The notes beneath the pieces are model-generated. The model was given only the letters and a program-made list of their open reading frames with translations, did not search any database and had not been told where the DNA came from. The position numbers and the translations under genes were made by a program. This document shows positions 19,849-29,372 of a DNA stretch of 64,000 nt, piece by piece; the first letter of the stretch is position 1; every line of letters starts with the position of its first letter. This DNA is from Xanthomonas prunicola (GTDB taxonomy: Bacteria > Pseudomonadota > Gammaproteobacteria > Xanthomonadales > Xanthomonadaceae), in contig NZ_PHKV01000003.1 of the NCBI RefSeq assembly GCF_002846205.1, positions 62,001-126,000 of the forward strand, written 5' to 3'.

Positions 19849-20164
19849 GGCCTCGAAACTAACAATTTAGGCACTGCGTGTGCAAGTGGTGCGTCGCACA
19901 AACTGACACACAGGTTCAGCATGGGATGCACGCATTCAAAGGCTGTCGCGAGATATGTCCACAGGTTCGCTGTTCAAGGCCTCGGAAAGGCAATGTCATA
20001 AATCGCCGCCGTTCAGAATACTGACACACGATGACATAGTTTAAACTTACGTAAATTCTTGTCTTTATTGGCAAAAATTGATTATTACGTTTCCGTCGTT
20101 TTGTCACATTAACGCAACTTTCACACCCTAGCCTGCGCCCACTTTCTCAGGTCGCAAGGCATCT
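19849..20164. promoter_or_regulatory. regulatory gap upstream of oprP, candidate PhoB half-sites
   Basis: The gap between a minus-strand small gene and the porin is AT-rich for this genome. At 19994-20003 it contains TGTCATAAAT, which matches the first half of the PhoB box consensus. At 20022-20037 it contains tgacacacgatgaca, which on the other strand gives two TGTCA units 10 bases apart. A complete 7-4-7 Pho box was not found, so the call is tentative. Confidence 0.35.
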
Positions 20165-21415
20165 ATGAAACTCGCTCCCACCCTGCTTGGTTCCGCGCTG
20201 CTGCTGGCACTCGCCGCTCCTGCAGCACACGCCGAAATCGCCATCGATGTGATCGGCGGCTCGGAAGTCTCGCTGGAAGGCCTGGTCCAGGCCGACGGCA
20301 ACTGGTTCCACAACGATGTCCAGGACCTCAATGGCGCGATCGGCGCCAATGGTGACAATTCCGAATTCAGCATCCGTCGCGCCGAGCTGGTGCTCAAGGG
20401 CAAGGGCCCGGGCAATGTCGAGTGGGTGCTGGGTTACGATCCGAGCGTTCTGAAGCAGGTGACCATCAAAGGCACCACCGTCAACAGCACCGGTCGTTTC
20501 CTGGATACCAACGTCAAGTACAAGTTCGGCGGCAACGCGAACAACTATCTGCAGATCGGTCAGTTCAAGCAGCCCAACAGCCTGGAAGAACTGTCCAGCA
20601 CCAAGAACAACGACTTCGTTTCCAAGGCGTCGGTGACCAATACCTACGGCATCTCGCGCCGTCTGGGCGTGGCCTACGGCATGGGCGACAACAACTGGAG
20701 CGTGACCGCCAGTGCGTTCGGCCGCGAGCTGACCCGCAACCAGGCGCACGGCAGCGGCTATGGCGCGCGTGGCACCTGGGCGCCGATCAACGAGACCGGC
20801 AACGTGCTGCACTTCGGCCTCAGCTACCTGGCCTACGATACCGACGACGACACCTTGCGCCTGCGCGCTCGTCCCGACGCCGACCTGACCACCGTTCGCC
20901 TGATCGACAGCGGCGCCATCACCAATGTCGACAACGTCGGTGTTGCCGGTGCCGAGGCGATGTGGATCACCGGGCCGTTCAAACTGCAGAGCGAGTACTT
21001 CCAGGAGAACGCCAATCGCATCGGCGCCAACGCACACGACTATAAGAGTGATGGCTGGTACGTCAGCGGCGTCTGGAACCTCACCGGCGAAACCTGGGGC
21101 TACAAGGCCGGCGTGCCGACCACTCCGCTGCCCAACGAACCGGCATCGGGCATGTGGCAGCTGGCAGTGCGCTACGACACCCTGGACCTCAACGACGGCC
21201 ACTTGGTCGCCAATGGCAACACACCGTTCGTCGATGGTGTGCTTGGCGGCAAGATGAACATCTGGACGGTCGGTGCCAACTGGTACTGGCGCTCCAACTT
21301 CAAGTTCGCCCTCGACTACGCCAAGGTCGACAGCACCCGCTACAACAGCGCGACACGCGGCCTGATCGACGACAACCCGTCGATCATCGAAGCACGCGCG
21401 CAGTTCTACTGGTAA
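20165..21415 (+). CDS. oprP: phosphate-selective porin (OprP/OprO family)
   Basis: A 416-residue outer-membrane beta-barrel protein. The signal peptide ends AAHA-E (about residue 23), and the C-terminal FYW gives the aromatic end recognised for barrel assembly. The family blocks EFSIRRAELVLKGKG, QIGQFKQPNSLEELSSTKN and WWY-type strands such as WTVGANWYWRSNFKFALDYAKV are present. It heads a phosphate locus: two pstS genes and pstCAB-phoU follow on the same strand, so phosphate-starvation control is expected. Confidence 0.9.
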   Translation: MKLAPTLLGSALLLALAAPAAHAEIAIDVIGGSEVSLEGLVQADGNWFHNDVQDLNGAIGANGDNSEFSIRRAELVLKGKGPGNVEWVLGYDPSVLKQVTIKGTTVNSTGRFLDTNVKYKFGGNANNYLQIGQFKQPNSLEELSSTKNNDFVSKASVTNTYGISRRLGVAYGMGDNNWSVTASAFGRELTRNQAHGSGYGARGTWAPINETGNVLHFGLSYLAYDTDDDTLRLRARPDADLTTVRLIDSGAITNVDNVGVAGAEAMWITGPFKLQSEYFQENANRIGANAHDYKSDGWYVSGVWNLTGETWGYKAGVPTTPLPNEPASGMWQLAVRYDTLDLNDGHLVANGNTPFVDGVLGGKMNIWTVGANWYWRSNFKFALDYAKVDSTRYNSATRGLIDDNPSIIEARAQFYW

Positions 21416-21421
21416 GCCATC

Positions 21422-21458
21422 GCCACCGCGTTGCGCTCGGTCGAGCGTACGCGGTGGC
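21422..21458 (+). other. nested hairpin after oprP
   Basis: A 10-bp stem (21422-21431 with 21449-21458) encloses a second inverted repeat (cgctcg/cgagcg). There is no T-run, so it is more likely an mRNA-end stabiliser or weak attenuator between oprP and pstS than a full terminator. Confidence 0.5.
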
Positions 21459-21603
21459 AGCCAGCACTTCCTACCGGCCTGAACATCCGACGGCGCAACG
21501 CCGTCATCGCCTTGTCATTTCTTAGACACCGCACGGTCATGCCGTTGCCCTGCAATGGCACCACTGCGGGACGTTCTCATCCCTTCACTCCAGGAGCTGT
21601 TCC

Positions 21604-22623
21604 GTGATCCACTCCTTCAAGACCCGTCTGGCCGTCGGCGTACTCGCCGCCTCGCTGGCTCTGTGCGCCCAGGCTGCCGATGTCACAGGCGCTGGCGCGT
21701 CGTTCATTTACCCGGTGATGTCCAAGTGGTCGGCCGACTACAACGCTGCCACCAAGAAGCAGGTCAACTATCAATCGATCGGTTCGGGCGGCGGCATTGC
21801 CCAGATCAAGGCGGCCAGCGTGGACTTCGGTTCCTCCGATGCCCCGCTGAAGCCGGAGGAGCTGGCTGCTGCCGGCCTGGCGCAGTTCCCGTCGGTGATC
21901 GGCGGCGTGGTGCCGGTGGTCAACGTGCCGGGCGTCGCCGCTGGTGCGCTCAAGCTGGACGGCAAGACCCTGGGCGACATCTTTCTGGGCAAGGTCAGCA
22001 CCTGGAACGACCCGGCGATCGCCGCGCTCAATCCGGGCGTGAAGCTGCCGGAAGGCAAGATCACCGTGGTGCATCGCTCCGACGGCTCGGGCACCAGCTT
22101 CAACTTCACCAACTACCTGTCCAAGGTCAATCCGGACTGGAAGAGCAAGGTGGGCGAAGGCACCGCGGTGCAGTGGCCGACCGGTATCGGCGGCAAGGGC
22201 AATGAAGGCGTGGCCGCTTACGTGAAGCAGATCAAGGGCGGCATCGGCTACGTCGAACTGTCGTACGCGCTGCAGAACAAGATGGCCTACACCGCGATGA
22301 AGAACGCCGCCGGCAAGTTCGTGCAGCCGTCCGACGAGACCTTTGCCGCCGCTGCCAACAGCGCCGACTGGGGCAACAGCAAGGACTTCTATCTGGTGAT
22401 GACCAACGCGGCGGGCGACAACGCCTGGCCGATCACGGCGACCAATTTCATCCTGGTGCAGAAGAAGCCGAAGAACCCGGCCGGCCTGAAGAACACGCTG
22501 GAATTCTTCCGTTGGGTCTACACCAAGGGCGATGCGCAGGCCAAGCAGTTGGACTACGTGCCGCTGCCGGATACGTTGGTGACCCAGATCGAGGCGTACT
22601 GGGCCAAAACTCTGCCGCACTGA
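21604..22623 (+). CDS. pstS: phosphate ABC transporter substrate-binding protein PstS (first copy)
   Basis: A 339-residue periplasmic phosphate-binding protein. The signal peptide ends AQA-A (about residue 22), and there is no lipobox. Phosphate-binding loops are GAGASFIYP, IGSGGGIAQI and RSDGSGTSFNFTNYL. It starts with GTG, preceded by CAGGAG eight bases upstream. It is strongly similar to the second copy at 22962-24053, and a strong terminator separates the two. It delivers phosphate to PstCA. Confidence 0.93.
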   Translation: MIHSFKTRLAVGVLAASLALCAQAADVTGAGASFIYPVMSKWSADYNAATKKQVNYQSIGSGGGIAQIKAASVDFGSSDAPLKPEELAAAGLAQFPSVIGGVVPVVNVPGVAAGALKLDGKTLGDIFLGKVSTWNDPAIAALNPGVKLPEGKITVVHRSDGSGTSFNFTNYLSKVNPDWKSKVGEGTAVQWPTGIGGKGNEGVAAYVKQIKGGIGYVELSYALQNKMAYTAMKNAAGKFVQPSDETFAAAANSADWGNSKDFYLVMTNAAGDNAWPITATNFILVQKKPKNPAGLKNTLEFFRWVYTKGDAQAKQLDYVPLPDTLVTQIEAYWAKTLPH

Positions 22624-22961
22624 GTACAACCCAAACCTCGGTTTTGGCGGGCAGGCAGGGCACGCGATGCACCAACCGGCATGGGCCAGTGGTCCGCGCC
22701 GACTCCCCCGCCTCAGCTCAGACAGATGTGCCGTGTATTGCCGCCCTGGTGGCCGACACGAAAACGAGCAAAGGAACGACGCCGTCTCTCTCCCCGGCGT
22801 CGGCCCCGGGACGCGGATCCCGGAGGGCGCGACGCCCTCCGCGGTCCGCGTCTTTTTTTGTGACGGCTCGGCCAGAAGGCGCTGTCATGCGGGTGTAACA
22901 AAAACATCATTTCATAGCGTGGTCTGCCGGATACCCCGGCCAATCCAGCCTCGGAGCTTCC
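22624..22961. other. gap between the two pstS genes
   Basis: A 338-base gap without a supported gene. It holds the terminator at 22810-22859 and, after it, about 100 bases that probably carry a separate promoter for the second pstS; no clear -35/-10 pair could be picked out. Confidence 0.5.
22810..22859 (+). terminator. intrinsic terminator after first pstS
   Basis: An outer stem (22810-22817 with 22845-22852) and an inner stem (22822-22829 with 22833-22840) form a branched hairpin ending in seven Ts (22853-22859). Strong rho-independent terminator. Confidence 0.85.
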
Positions 22962-24053
22962 ATGAAATTGCAGTCGGCCAGCCTGACCGCCCTGTCCCTC
23001 ACCATCGCCCTTGCCCTGGCCGCGTGCTCGCCCGGCAAGGACGCACAGTCCGGCGACGCCGCAAAGGGCGCGCCGACCGCAGGCGCCACTGCCGGCGAGA
23101 CCAAGGGTGCTGAAATCTCTGGCGCCGGCGCTTCCTTCATCTACCCGCTGGTGTCCAAGTGGTCGGCCGACTACAACGCCGCCACCGGCAACAAGGTGAA
23201 CTACCAGTCGATCGGCTCCGGCGGCGGTATTGCGCAGATCAAGGCCGGCACCGTGGATTTCGGTTCGACCGACAAGCCGCTGGACAGCACCGAACTGCAG
23301 CAGGCAGGCCTGGGCCAGTTCCCGTCCGCCATCGGCGGCGTGGTGCCGGTCGTCAATCTGGAAGGCATCGCACCGGGCAAGCTGCGCCTGACAGGCGCAC
23401 TGCTGGGCGACATCTTCCTGGGCAAGGTCACCATGTGGAACGACGCGGCCATTGTCGCGGCCAATCCGGGCGTCACCCTGCCGGCCACCAAGATCAACCT
23501 GGTGCATCGTTCCGACGGTTCGGGCACCACCTTCAACTTCTCCAACTATCTGTCCAAGGTCAGCCCGGAATGGAAGAGCAAGGTCGGCGAAGGCACCTCG
23601 GTGCAGTGGCCGGGCGGCGTGGGTGGCAAGGGCAATGAAGGCGTTGCCTCGTATGTGCAGCAGATCAAGGGCTCGATCGGCTATGTCGAGCTGGCTTACG
23701 CGCTGCAGAACAAGATGCCGTACACCTCGCTGCAGAACGCAGCCGGCCAGTGGATCGAGCCGAATGCGGAAAGCTTTGCCGCCGCCGCTGCCAGCGCCGA
23801 CTGGGCCAACGCCCGTGACTTCAATCTGGTGATCACCAATGCACCGGGCGAGAAGGCATGGCCGATCACCGCCACCAATTTCATGCTGATGCACAAGCAG
23901 CCCAAGGACGCGGCGCGCAGCAAGGCGACGCTGGATTTCTTCAAGTGGGCGTTGGAAAACGGCCAGGCCCAGGCCAGCGAACTGCATTACGTGCCACTGC
24001 CGCCGGAGCTGGTGAAGCAGATCCAGGCCTATTGGGGCAGCGAGTTCAAGTAA
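22962..24053 (+). CDS. pstS: phosphate ABC transporter substrate-binding protein PstS (second copy, lipoprotein)
   Basis: A 363-residue phosphate-binding protein carrying a lipobox LAAC (Cys 22) and an Ala/Gly/Thr-rich linker (about 25-48) before the conserved domain. It has the same loops as the first copy: GAGASFIYP, IGSGGGIAQI and RSDGSGTTFNFSNYL. The lipid anchor suggests it stays on the membrane near PstCA, whereas the first copy is free. It is clearly a tandem duplicate. It is followed by a stem-loop and pstC. Confidence 0.93.
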   Translation: MKLQSASLTALSLTIALALAACSPGKDAQSGDAAKGAPTAGATAGETKGAEISGAGASFIYPLVSKWSADYNAATGNKVNYQSIGSGGGIAQIKAGTVDFGSTDKPLDSTELQQAGLGQFPSAIGGVVPVVNLEGIAPGKLRLTGALLGDIFLGKVTMWNDAAIVAANPGVTLPATKINLVHRSDGSGTTFNFSNYLSKVSPEWKSKVGEGTSVQWPGGVGGKGNEGVASYVQQIKGSIGYVELAYALQNKMPYTSLQNAAGQWIEPNAESFAAAAASADWANARDFNLVITNAPGEKAWPITATNFMLMHKQPKDAARSKATLDFFKWALENGQAQASELHYVPLPPELVKQIQAYWGSEFK

Positions 24054-24088
24054 TGCCCTGCACCCGCCCATGCGGCGGGGTGCGCTGC

Positions 24089-24114
24089 GGCGAGGCGCCT
24101 GAGGGTGCCTCGCC
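24089..24114 (+). other. stem-loop between pstS and pstC
   Basis: An 11-bp stem with one G-U pair (24089-24099 with 24104-24114, loop TGAG). It lacks a T-run. Its position suits partial termination or RNA stabilisation that keeps the binding protein more abundant than the permease. Confidence 0.6.
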
Positions 24115-24165
24115 GTTCCTGCTGTCTCACGCTCCCGCCGTTGCGCGGGTGACGAGTCCAATCGA

Positions 24166-25140
24166 ATGAATGCCACCGCCATTCCCGAAGCGATGACCGC
24201 ACCACGCGGTCGCGACCTGCGCGACGCACGCGCCGATCGCCTGTTCAAGCTTGCGCTGGCCGCCACGGTCGTTTTCGTCCTGTTGGCGCTCGGCAGCGCG
24301 GCGCTGTCGATGTTGTGGGGCGGACGCCATGCCTTGCAGATGCAGGGCCTGAGTTTCTTCTATTCCTCCGACTGGAATCCGGTCGAAAACAAATACGGTG
24401 CGCTGGCACCGATCTACGGCACTCTGGTCACCGCCGTGATTGCGATGCTGATCGCGGTGCCGGTGAGTTTCGGTATCGCATTCTTTCTCACCGAAGTGGC
24501 GCCGCGCTGGTTGCGTGGCCCGGTCGGCACCGCGATCGAGCTGCTAGCGGGCATCCCGTCGATCATCTACGGCATGTGGGGTCTGTTCGTGCTGGTGCCG
24601 GTGATGACCGAGCACGTGACGCCGTGGCTCAACGATCATCTCGGCACGTTGCCGCTGATTGGCCCGTTGTTTCAGGGCCCACCATTGGGTATCGGCCTGC
24701 TGACCGCGGGATTCGTGCTTGCGATCATGGTGATCCCTTTCATCTCGTCGGTGATGCGCGAAGTGTTCCTGACCGTGCCCACGCGCTTGAAAGAATCGGC
24801 GTACGCGCTGGGGTCGACCAAGTGGGAAGTGAGTTGGGACATCGTGCTGCCCTACACCCGCTCGGCGGTGATCGGCGGCATGTTTCTGGGGCTGGGTCGT
24901 GCGCTGGGCGAAACCATGGCGGTGGCGTTCGTGGTCGGTAACACGGTGCGCTTGTCGCCGTCGCTGCTGGAACCCGGCACCACCATCGCGGCGTTGATCG
25001 CCAACGATTTCGGTGAAGCCACCGAGACTTACCGCTCGGCGCTGCTGCTGCTGGGCTTTGTGCTGTTTATCGTGACGTTTATCGTGCTGGCCATCGCGCG
25101 CTTCATGCTGATGCAGCTCTCGCGCCGGGAGGGCAACTAA
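24166..25140 (+). CDS. pstC: phosphate ABC transporter permease PstC
   Basis: A 324-residue inner-membrane permease with a long hydrophobic N-terminal helix (about 25-48), an extracellular loop and five further membrane segments. The EAA-type coupling loop that contacts PstB reads KESAYALGSTKWEVSWDIVLP (about residues 208-228). GLGRALGETMAVAFVVGN is a PstC hallmark. The stop overlaps the pstA start by one base (TAATG), so the two permeases are coupled. Confidence 0.93.
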   Translation: MNATAIPEAMTAPRGRDLRDARADRLFKLALAATVVFVLLALGSAALSMLWGGRHALQMQGLSFFYSSDWNPVENKYGALAPIYGTLVTAVIAMLIAVPVSFGIAFFLTEVAPRWLRGPVGTAIELLAGIPSIIYGMWGLFVLVPVMTEHVTPWLNDHLGTLPLIGPLFQGPPLGIGLLTAGFVLAIMVIPFISSVMREVFLTVPTRLKESAYALGSTKWEVSWDIVLPYTRSAVIGGMFLGLGRALGETMAVAFVVGNTVRLSPSLLEPGTTIAALIANDFGEATETYRSALLLLGFVLFIVTFIVLAIARFMLMQLSRREGN

Positions 25141-26009
25141 TGTCCGCCGCTTCGGTGTCGCAATCGCTGTACAACCGCCGCCGGGTGACCAACGCCATTG
25201 CGTTGCTGCTGTCGTGCGTCACAGCCTTGTTCGGCCTGTTCTTCCTGGCCTGGATCCTGTGGACGCTGTTGTCCAAGGGCGTACCGGGCATCGACCTCAA
25301 TCTGTTTACCAAGATGACACCGCCACCGATGCAGGAAGGCGGCTTGCTCAATGCCTTCTTCGGCAGCGCGGTGATGTGCGGGCTGGCGCTGGCCATCGGT
25401 ACGCCGCTGGGCATCGCTGCGGGCACCTGGTTGGCCGAATACGGCAATGCGCGCAAGACCGGCGTGGTGGTGCGCTTCGTCAACGACATCCTGTTGTCGG
25501 CGCCATCGATCGTACTGGGCCTGTTCGTCTACACCTTGTACGTGATGCAGACCGGCGGTCGCTTCTCGGCATTCGCCGGTGCGCTGTCGCTGGCCTTCAT
25601 CGTGCTACCGGTGGTGGTGCGTACGACCGACGAAATGCTGCGGCTGGTGCCGGCACAGATGCGCGAAGCGGCATTGTCGCTCGGCATCCCGCAGTGGAAA
25701 GTCACTGTGCAGGTGCTGTATCGCGCCGCCTCGGCCGGCATCCTCACCGGCATCCTGCTTGCGCTGGCACGCATCAGCGGCGAAACCGCACCGCTACTGT
25801 TCACCGCGTTCGGCAATCAGTACTGGAACAGCAACATCTTCCAGCCGATGGCCAGCGTGCCGGTGATCATGAATCAATTCGCCGGCAGCCCGTACGACAC
25901 TTGGCAGACCCTCGCCTGGGCCGGCGCACTGGTGCTGACCGTGTTTGTGTTGCTGGTCAGCCTGGGCGCGCGTGCCCTGCTCTTGCGCAACAAGATCTCC
26001 AATGACTGA
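25140..26009 (+). CDS. pstA: phosphate ABC transporter permease PstA
   Basis: A 289-residue inner-membrane permease with six predicted membrane segments. The EAA loop is [20 protein letters not shown] (about 174-193), and the family motif [18 protein letters not shown] follows. It shares one base with the pstC stop and ends about 20 bases before pstB. It forms a heterodimer with PstC as the phosphate channel. Confidence 0.93.
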   Translation: MSAASVSQSLYNRRRVTNAIALLLSCVTALFGLFFLAWILWTLLSKGVPGIDLNLFTKMTPPPMQEGGLLNAFFGSAVMCGLALAIGTPLGIAAGTWLAEYGNARKTGVVVRFVNDILLSAPSIVLGLFVYTLYVMQTGGRFSAFAGALSLAFIVLPVVVRTTDEMLRLVPAQMREAALSLGIPQWKVTVQVLYRAASAGILTGILLALARISGETAPLLFTAFGNQYWNSNIFQPMASVPVIMNQFAGSPYDTWQTLAWAGALVLTVFVLLVSLGARALLLRNKISND

Positions 26010-26031
26010 CCTTTCCTTCCGGACACCCGAC

Positions 26032-26862
26032 ATGAACGATCTCCAAAACGCCAAGCCGATGCATCGCATCGCTGTTCCGGCCGCCACGGGGGCGCCGACG
26101 GCGCAGGCGCCGGTGAAGGTGGCCGCACGCAATCTGGATTTCTATTACGACAAGTACCACGCGCTCAAGAGCATCAATATCGAGATTCCGGAAAAGCGCG
26201 TCACCGCGTTGATCGGGCCCTCGGGCTGCGGCAAATCGACCTTGTTGCGCATCTTCAACCGCATCTACGCACTGTATCCGAAGATGGAAGCGCGCGGTGA
26301 GGTGTTGCTGGACAACGAAAACATCCTCTCGCCGAAGTACCCGATGAACCGCCTGCGCAGCAAGGTAGGCATGGTGTTCCAGAAGCCGGTGCCGTTTCCG
26401 ATGACGATCTTCGAAAACGTCGCCTACGGCATCCGCCACCACGAAAAATTGTCCAAGGCCGACATGCAGAATCGCGTCGAACACGCGCTGCGTCAGGGCG
26501 CGCTATGGGACGAGGTCAAGGACAAGCTGGGGCAAAGCGCGCTGGGTCTGTCCGGTGGTCAGCAGCAGCGTCTGTGCATCGCACGCGCGGTGGCACTGCG
26601 TCCGGACGTGTTGTTGCTGGACGAACCGACGTCGGCACTGGACCCCATTTCCACCAGCCGTATCGAGCAGCTGGTGGAAGAGCTCAAGCGCGAATACACC
26701 ATCGTGATCGTGACCCACAACATGCAGCAGGCCGCGCGCGTGTCCGACTACACCGCCTTCATGTATCTGGGCGACCTGATCGAACACGACCGTACCGAAA
26801 CCATTTTTTCGCAGCCGTCCAAGCAGCAGACCGAGGACTACATCACCGGTCGTTTCGGTTGA
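26032..26862 (+). CDS. pstB: phosphate ABC transporter ATP-binding protein PstB
   Basis: A 276-residue ATPase with Walker [10 protein letters not shown] (62-70), Q-loop [10 protein letters not shown], signature LSGGQQQR, Walker [13 protein letters not shown] and switch VTHNMQQA. All key residues are intact. The start was set at ATG 26032; an in-frame ATG at 26002 overlapping pstA is an alternative. It drives phosphate import through PstCA. Confidence 0.95.
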   Translation: MNDLQNAKPMHRIAVPAATGAPTAQAPVKVAARNLDFYYDKYHALKSINIEIPEKRVTALIGPSGCGKSTLLRIFNRIYALYPKMEARGEVLLDNENILSPKYPMNRLRSKVGMVFQKPVPFPMTIFENVAYGIRHHEKLSKADMQNRVEHALRQGALWDEVKDKLGQSALGLSGGQQQRLCIARAVALRPDVLLLDEPTSALDPISTSRIEQLVEELKREYTIVIVTHNMQQAARVSDYTAFMYLGDLIEHDRTETIFSQPSKQQTEDYITGRFG

Positions 26863-26988
26863 TGTAACGCGCCAACGCAATGCCGTATTGCAGCAGTTCC
26901 GTCGCACCCTTCCCTGCATGCCGCTCACCGCATGCACTGTCGCCAGGATGGCGGCGGACATCCACCACTGCCACGAATCGAGACCACG

Positions 26989-27699
26989 ATGAACCAGCAC
27001 CTCAACGACCATATCGTCAAAAGCTACGACGAGGAGCAGCACCGTCTTGTCGCCGAGATCGTGCGCATGGGCGACACGGCGGTGGCGCAGTTGGAAGCCG
27101 CGTTGGATGTGGTAGAGCGTCGCGACGACAATGCCGCACACCGCATTGTGGTCAACGATGAGGCGATCGACGCACTGGAGCATGCGATCAGTCATGACGT
27201 GATGCGACTGGCATTGCGCGGCCCGATGGCGCGCGATCTGCGCGAGATTCTCGCCGGCCTGCGTATTCCGGCCGATATCGAACGCATCGGCGATTACGCC
27301 GCCAACGTGGCCAAGCGCTCGATCGCGCTCAATTCCGCACCGCCGCTGCCGCAGACCGTTGGCCTGCGCGCGCTCGGCCAGATGGCGGCCAACGCGGTAC
27401 GCGACGCCGTGCAGGCGTATCGCGACAAGGACGCCAATGCCGCCATCCGCGTCCGCGACGAAGACGCACGCCTGGATGCGCAATACACCGCACTGTTCCG
27501 CGAGCTGCTCACGTACATGATGGAAGACCCGCGCAACATCACCCCATGCACGCATCTGCTGTTCATGGCCAAGAATCTGGAACGCATCGGCGACCACGCC
27601 ACCAACATCGCCGAGAATGTGTGGTTCTTGGTGCATGGCGAACAGCCGCTGCCGCCGCGCGTGAAGCGCGACGACACCAGCAGCACCGGCGTCATCTAA
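26989..27699 (+). CDS. phoU: phosphate signalling protein PhoU
   Basis: A 236-residue all-helical protein made of two PhoU repeats. It has the metal-binding E/DxxxD motifs: LRIPADIERIGDYAANVAKR in the first and MAKNLERIGDHATNIAENVWF in the second. PhoU links PstSCAB to the PhoR/PhoB phosphate-starvation system as a negative regulator. ATG 26989 fits the family N terminus (HIVKSYDEEQHRL); the open extension upstream was rejected. It is the last gene of the pst operon. Confidence 0.95.
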   Translation: MNQHLNDHIVKSYDEEQHRLVAEIVRMGDTAVAQLEAALDVVERRDDNAAHRIVVNDEAIDALEHAISHDVMRLALRGPMARDLREILAGLRIPADIERIGDYAANVAKRSIALNSAPPLPQTVGLRALGQMAANAVRDAVQAYRDKDANAAIRVRDEDARLDAQYTALFRELLTYMMEDPRNITPCTHLLFMAKNLERIGDHATNIAENVWFLVHGEQPLPPRVKRDDTSSTGVI

Positions 27700-27828
27700 G
27701 CCGCGGCAGCGCGATGGCGCTGCCGTCCTCGCCGGCAACAACTGCCAGACCGCCTTCTCACCACGTATCAGCTTCGAATTCCTACGGTGGAAGTGCACAG
27801 GCCGTTCCTGTGACGCAGGAGTCCGCTG

Positions 27829-28233
27829 ATGAAACGCTTCGTTGGATCTTTCATGGCTTTGTCGCTGCTGACTTCTGTCACGGCGTTCGCAGCGCCGCAG
27901 CAGCACGACGATCACGATCGTGATCGCAACGCGCAGCGTCACGACGACCATGGCCCTGACCTGCGTGATGATCATCGCGATGACAGGCATGACGACCGAC
28001 GCGATGATCGCCACACCGCGCATCATGACGATCACCGCCACGACCGCCATGGCCCGCCGTATCGCCGTGGCGAGCGTCTGCCACCGGACCATCGTGGTAG
28101 CCGCATTGCCGACTATCACAAGCACCATCTCAAGCCACCGCCGCGCGGGCACGAATGGCGTCGCGTGGATAACACCTACGTGCTGATCGCAGTGGCCACC
28201 GGGCTGATCACCAGTGTCGTCGCCGGCCGCTGA
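27829..28233 (+). CDS. RcnB-family periplasmic protein, His/Asp-rich
   Basis: A 134-residue exported protein. The signal peptide ends AFA-A (about residue 22). Residues about 25-75 are almost entirely His, Asp and Arg (many HDDH and RDD units). The C-terminal part (LPPDHRGSRIADYHKHHLKPPPRGHEWRRVDNTYVLIAVATGLI) is the RcnB fold, known from E. coli nickel/cobalt homeostasis. The His/Asp tract suggests metal buffering in the periplasm. It is 130 bases after phoU and followed by a terminator. Confidence 0.85.
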   Translation: MKRFVGSFMALSLLTSVTAFAAPQQHDDHDRDRNAQRHDDHGPDLRDDHRDDRHDDRRDDRHTAHHDDHRHDRHGPPYRRGERLPPDHRGSRIADYHKHHLKPPPRGHEWRRVDNTYVLIAVATGLITSVVAGR

Positions 28234-28258
28234 CGGCTCGCCCACTGTGTCGCTAGGC

Positions 28259-28295
28259 AGGCCCGGTCCGTGGTCACGCGGATCGGGCCTTTTTG
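28259..28295 (+). terminator. intrinsic terminator of the RcnB-like gene
   Basis: A 12-bp stem with one mismatch (28259-28270 with 28279-28290, eight-base loop) ending in TTTTT. Located 25 bases after the stop. Confidence 0.8.
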
Positions 28296-28512
28296 ATGGT
28301 CGCCCAGAGCGACCGAGGTGATGTGATCGGCGCTCCGATCATCAGATCTGCGCCGATGGCGCACCGTTACCGCATGGCGGCGATGCATGCCGACTCTGAA
28401 CTGTCAGGCGCGCGCACGTGATGACGGCCCCCAGGCAATGCATGGCGCTTCCACCCCGGAACACCTGCAGCCTTGCGTCCATGGCAGAGCCCGGGGTGCG
28501 ACCTGCTAGGCT

Positions 28513-29154
28513 ATGCGAATGAACGAACCGGTCCATGCACAGCCTGCCCCCTCTTTTTTGCCGATGTCGCGCCGCTTTCGCGGCTATTTGCCCGTGGTGG
28601 TGGACGTCGAAACAGGCGGGTTCGATTGGAATAAGCATGCGCTGCTGGAAATCGCCTGCGTGCCGATCGAAATGGATGCCGACGGACGCTTCTTTCCCGG
28701 CGACACCGCCAGCGCGCACCTGGTGCCGGCGCCTGGGCTGGAGATCGACCCGAAATCGCTGGAGATCACCGGCATCGTGCTCGACCACCCGTTCCGCTTT
28801 GCGAAACAGGAAAAGGACGCGCTGGACCATGTGTTCGCGCCGGTGCGCGCGGCAGTGAAGAAATACGGCTGCCAGCGCGCGATCCTGGTTGGCCACAACG
28901 CGCATTTCGATCTGAACTTCCTCAACGCGGCCGTGGCGCGTGTGGGCCACAAACGCAATCCGTTTCATCCCTTCAGCGTGTTCGATACGGTGACACTGGC
29001 CGGCGTGGCTTACGGCCAGACCGTGCTGGCACGCGCGGCCCAGGCCGCAGGCCTGGACTGGAATGCCGCCGACGCGCATAGCGCGGTCTACGATACCGAA
29101 CAGACCGCACGCCTGTTCTGCACGATCGCGAACGCCTGGCCGGGGCCGGTTTAG
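28513..29154 (+). CDS. rnt: ribonuclease T
   Basis: A 213-residue DEDDh exoribonuclease that trims the 3' ends of tRNAs and other stable RNAs. Motifs are [11 protein letters not shown] (D and E), [13 protein letters not shown] (D) and the [13 protein letters not shown] motif containing the catalytic His and Asp. The basic and aromatic residues around FPGD and PF..FSVFDT fit RNase T. An alternative start two codons inward (ATG 28519) is possible. Confidence 0.93.
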   Translation: MRMNEPVHAQPAPSFLPMSRRFRGYLPVVVDVETGGFDWNKHALLEIACVPIEMDADGRFFPGDTASAHLVPAPGLEIDPKSLEITGIVLDHPFRFAKQEKDALDHVFAPVRAAVKKYGCQRAILVGHNAHFDLNFLNAAVARVGHKRNPFHPFSVFDTVTLAGVAYGQTVLARAAQAAGLDWNAADAHSAVYDTEQTARLFCTIANAWPGPV

Positions 29155-29179
29155 GCCCGGGATTAGGGATTAGGGATTG
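29154..29179. repeat. GGGATTA tandem repeat after rnt
   Basis: Three consecutive gggatta/gggattg units begin at the rnt stop. This is one arm of the GGGAATC-type dispersed repeat seen elsewhere in the window. Confidence 0.6.
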
Positions 29180-29283
29180 AAAAAAGCGTCGTGCCTTCTG
29201 GAGTGAGACGGCCAATCGTGCACGTTTACCACTCAGCAAGCGCGACTGTCTGATCCCGACGCGGCCCGCTACGTGCCTGCCGT

Positions 29284-29325
29284 TCCCTCATCCGCCCTGC
29301 GGGTAACTTCTCCTGCAGGAGAAGG
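29284..29325. repeat. partial CCTCATCCG palindromic intergenic element
   Basis: It reads ccctcatccgccctgcggg followed by cttctcctgcaggagaag. It matches the left part of the complete copy at 42656-42727 but lacks the closing ggatgaggg arm. Confidence 0.6.
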
Positions 29326-29372
29326 ACATGCCGGGACCGCTTTTGCGATTTCTGAATCCCCCATCTCCGCCT

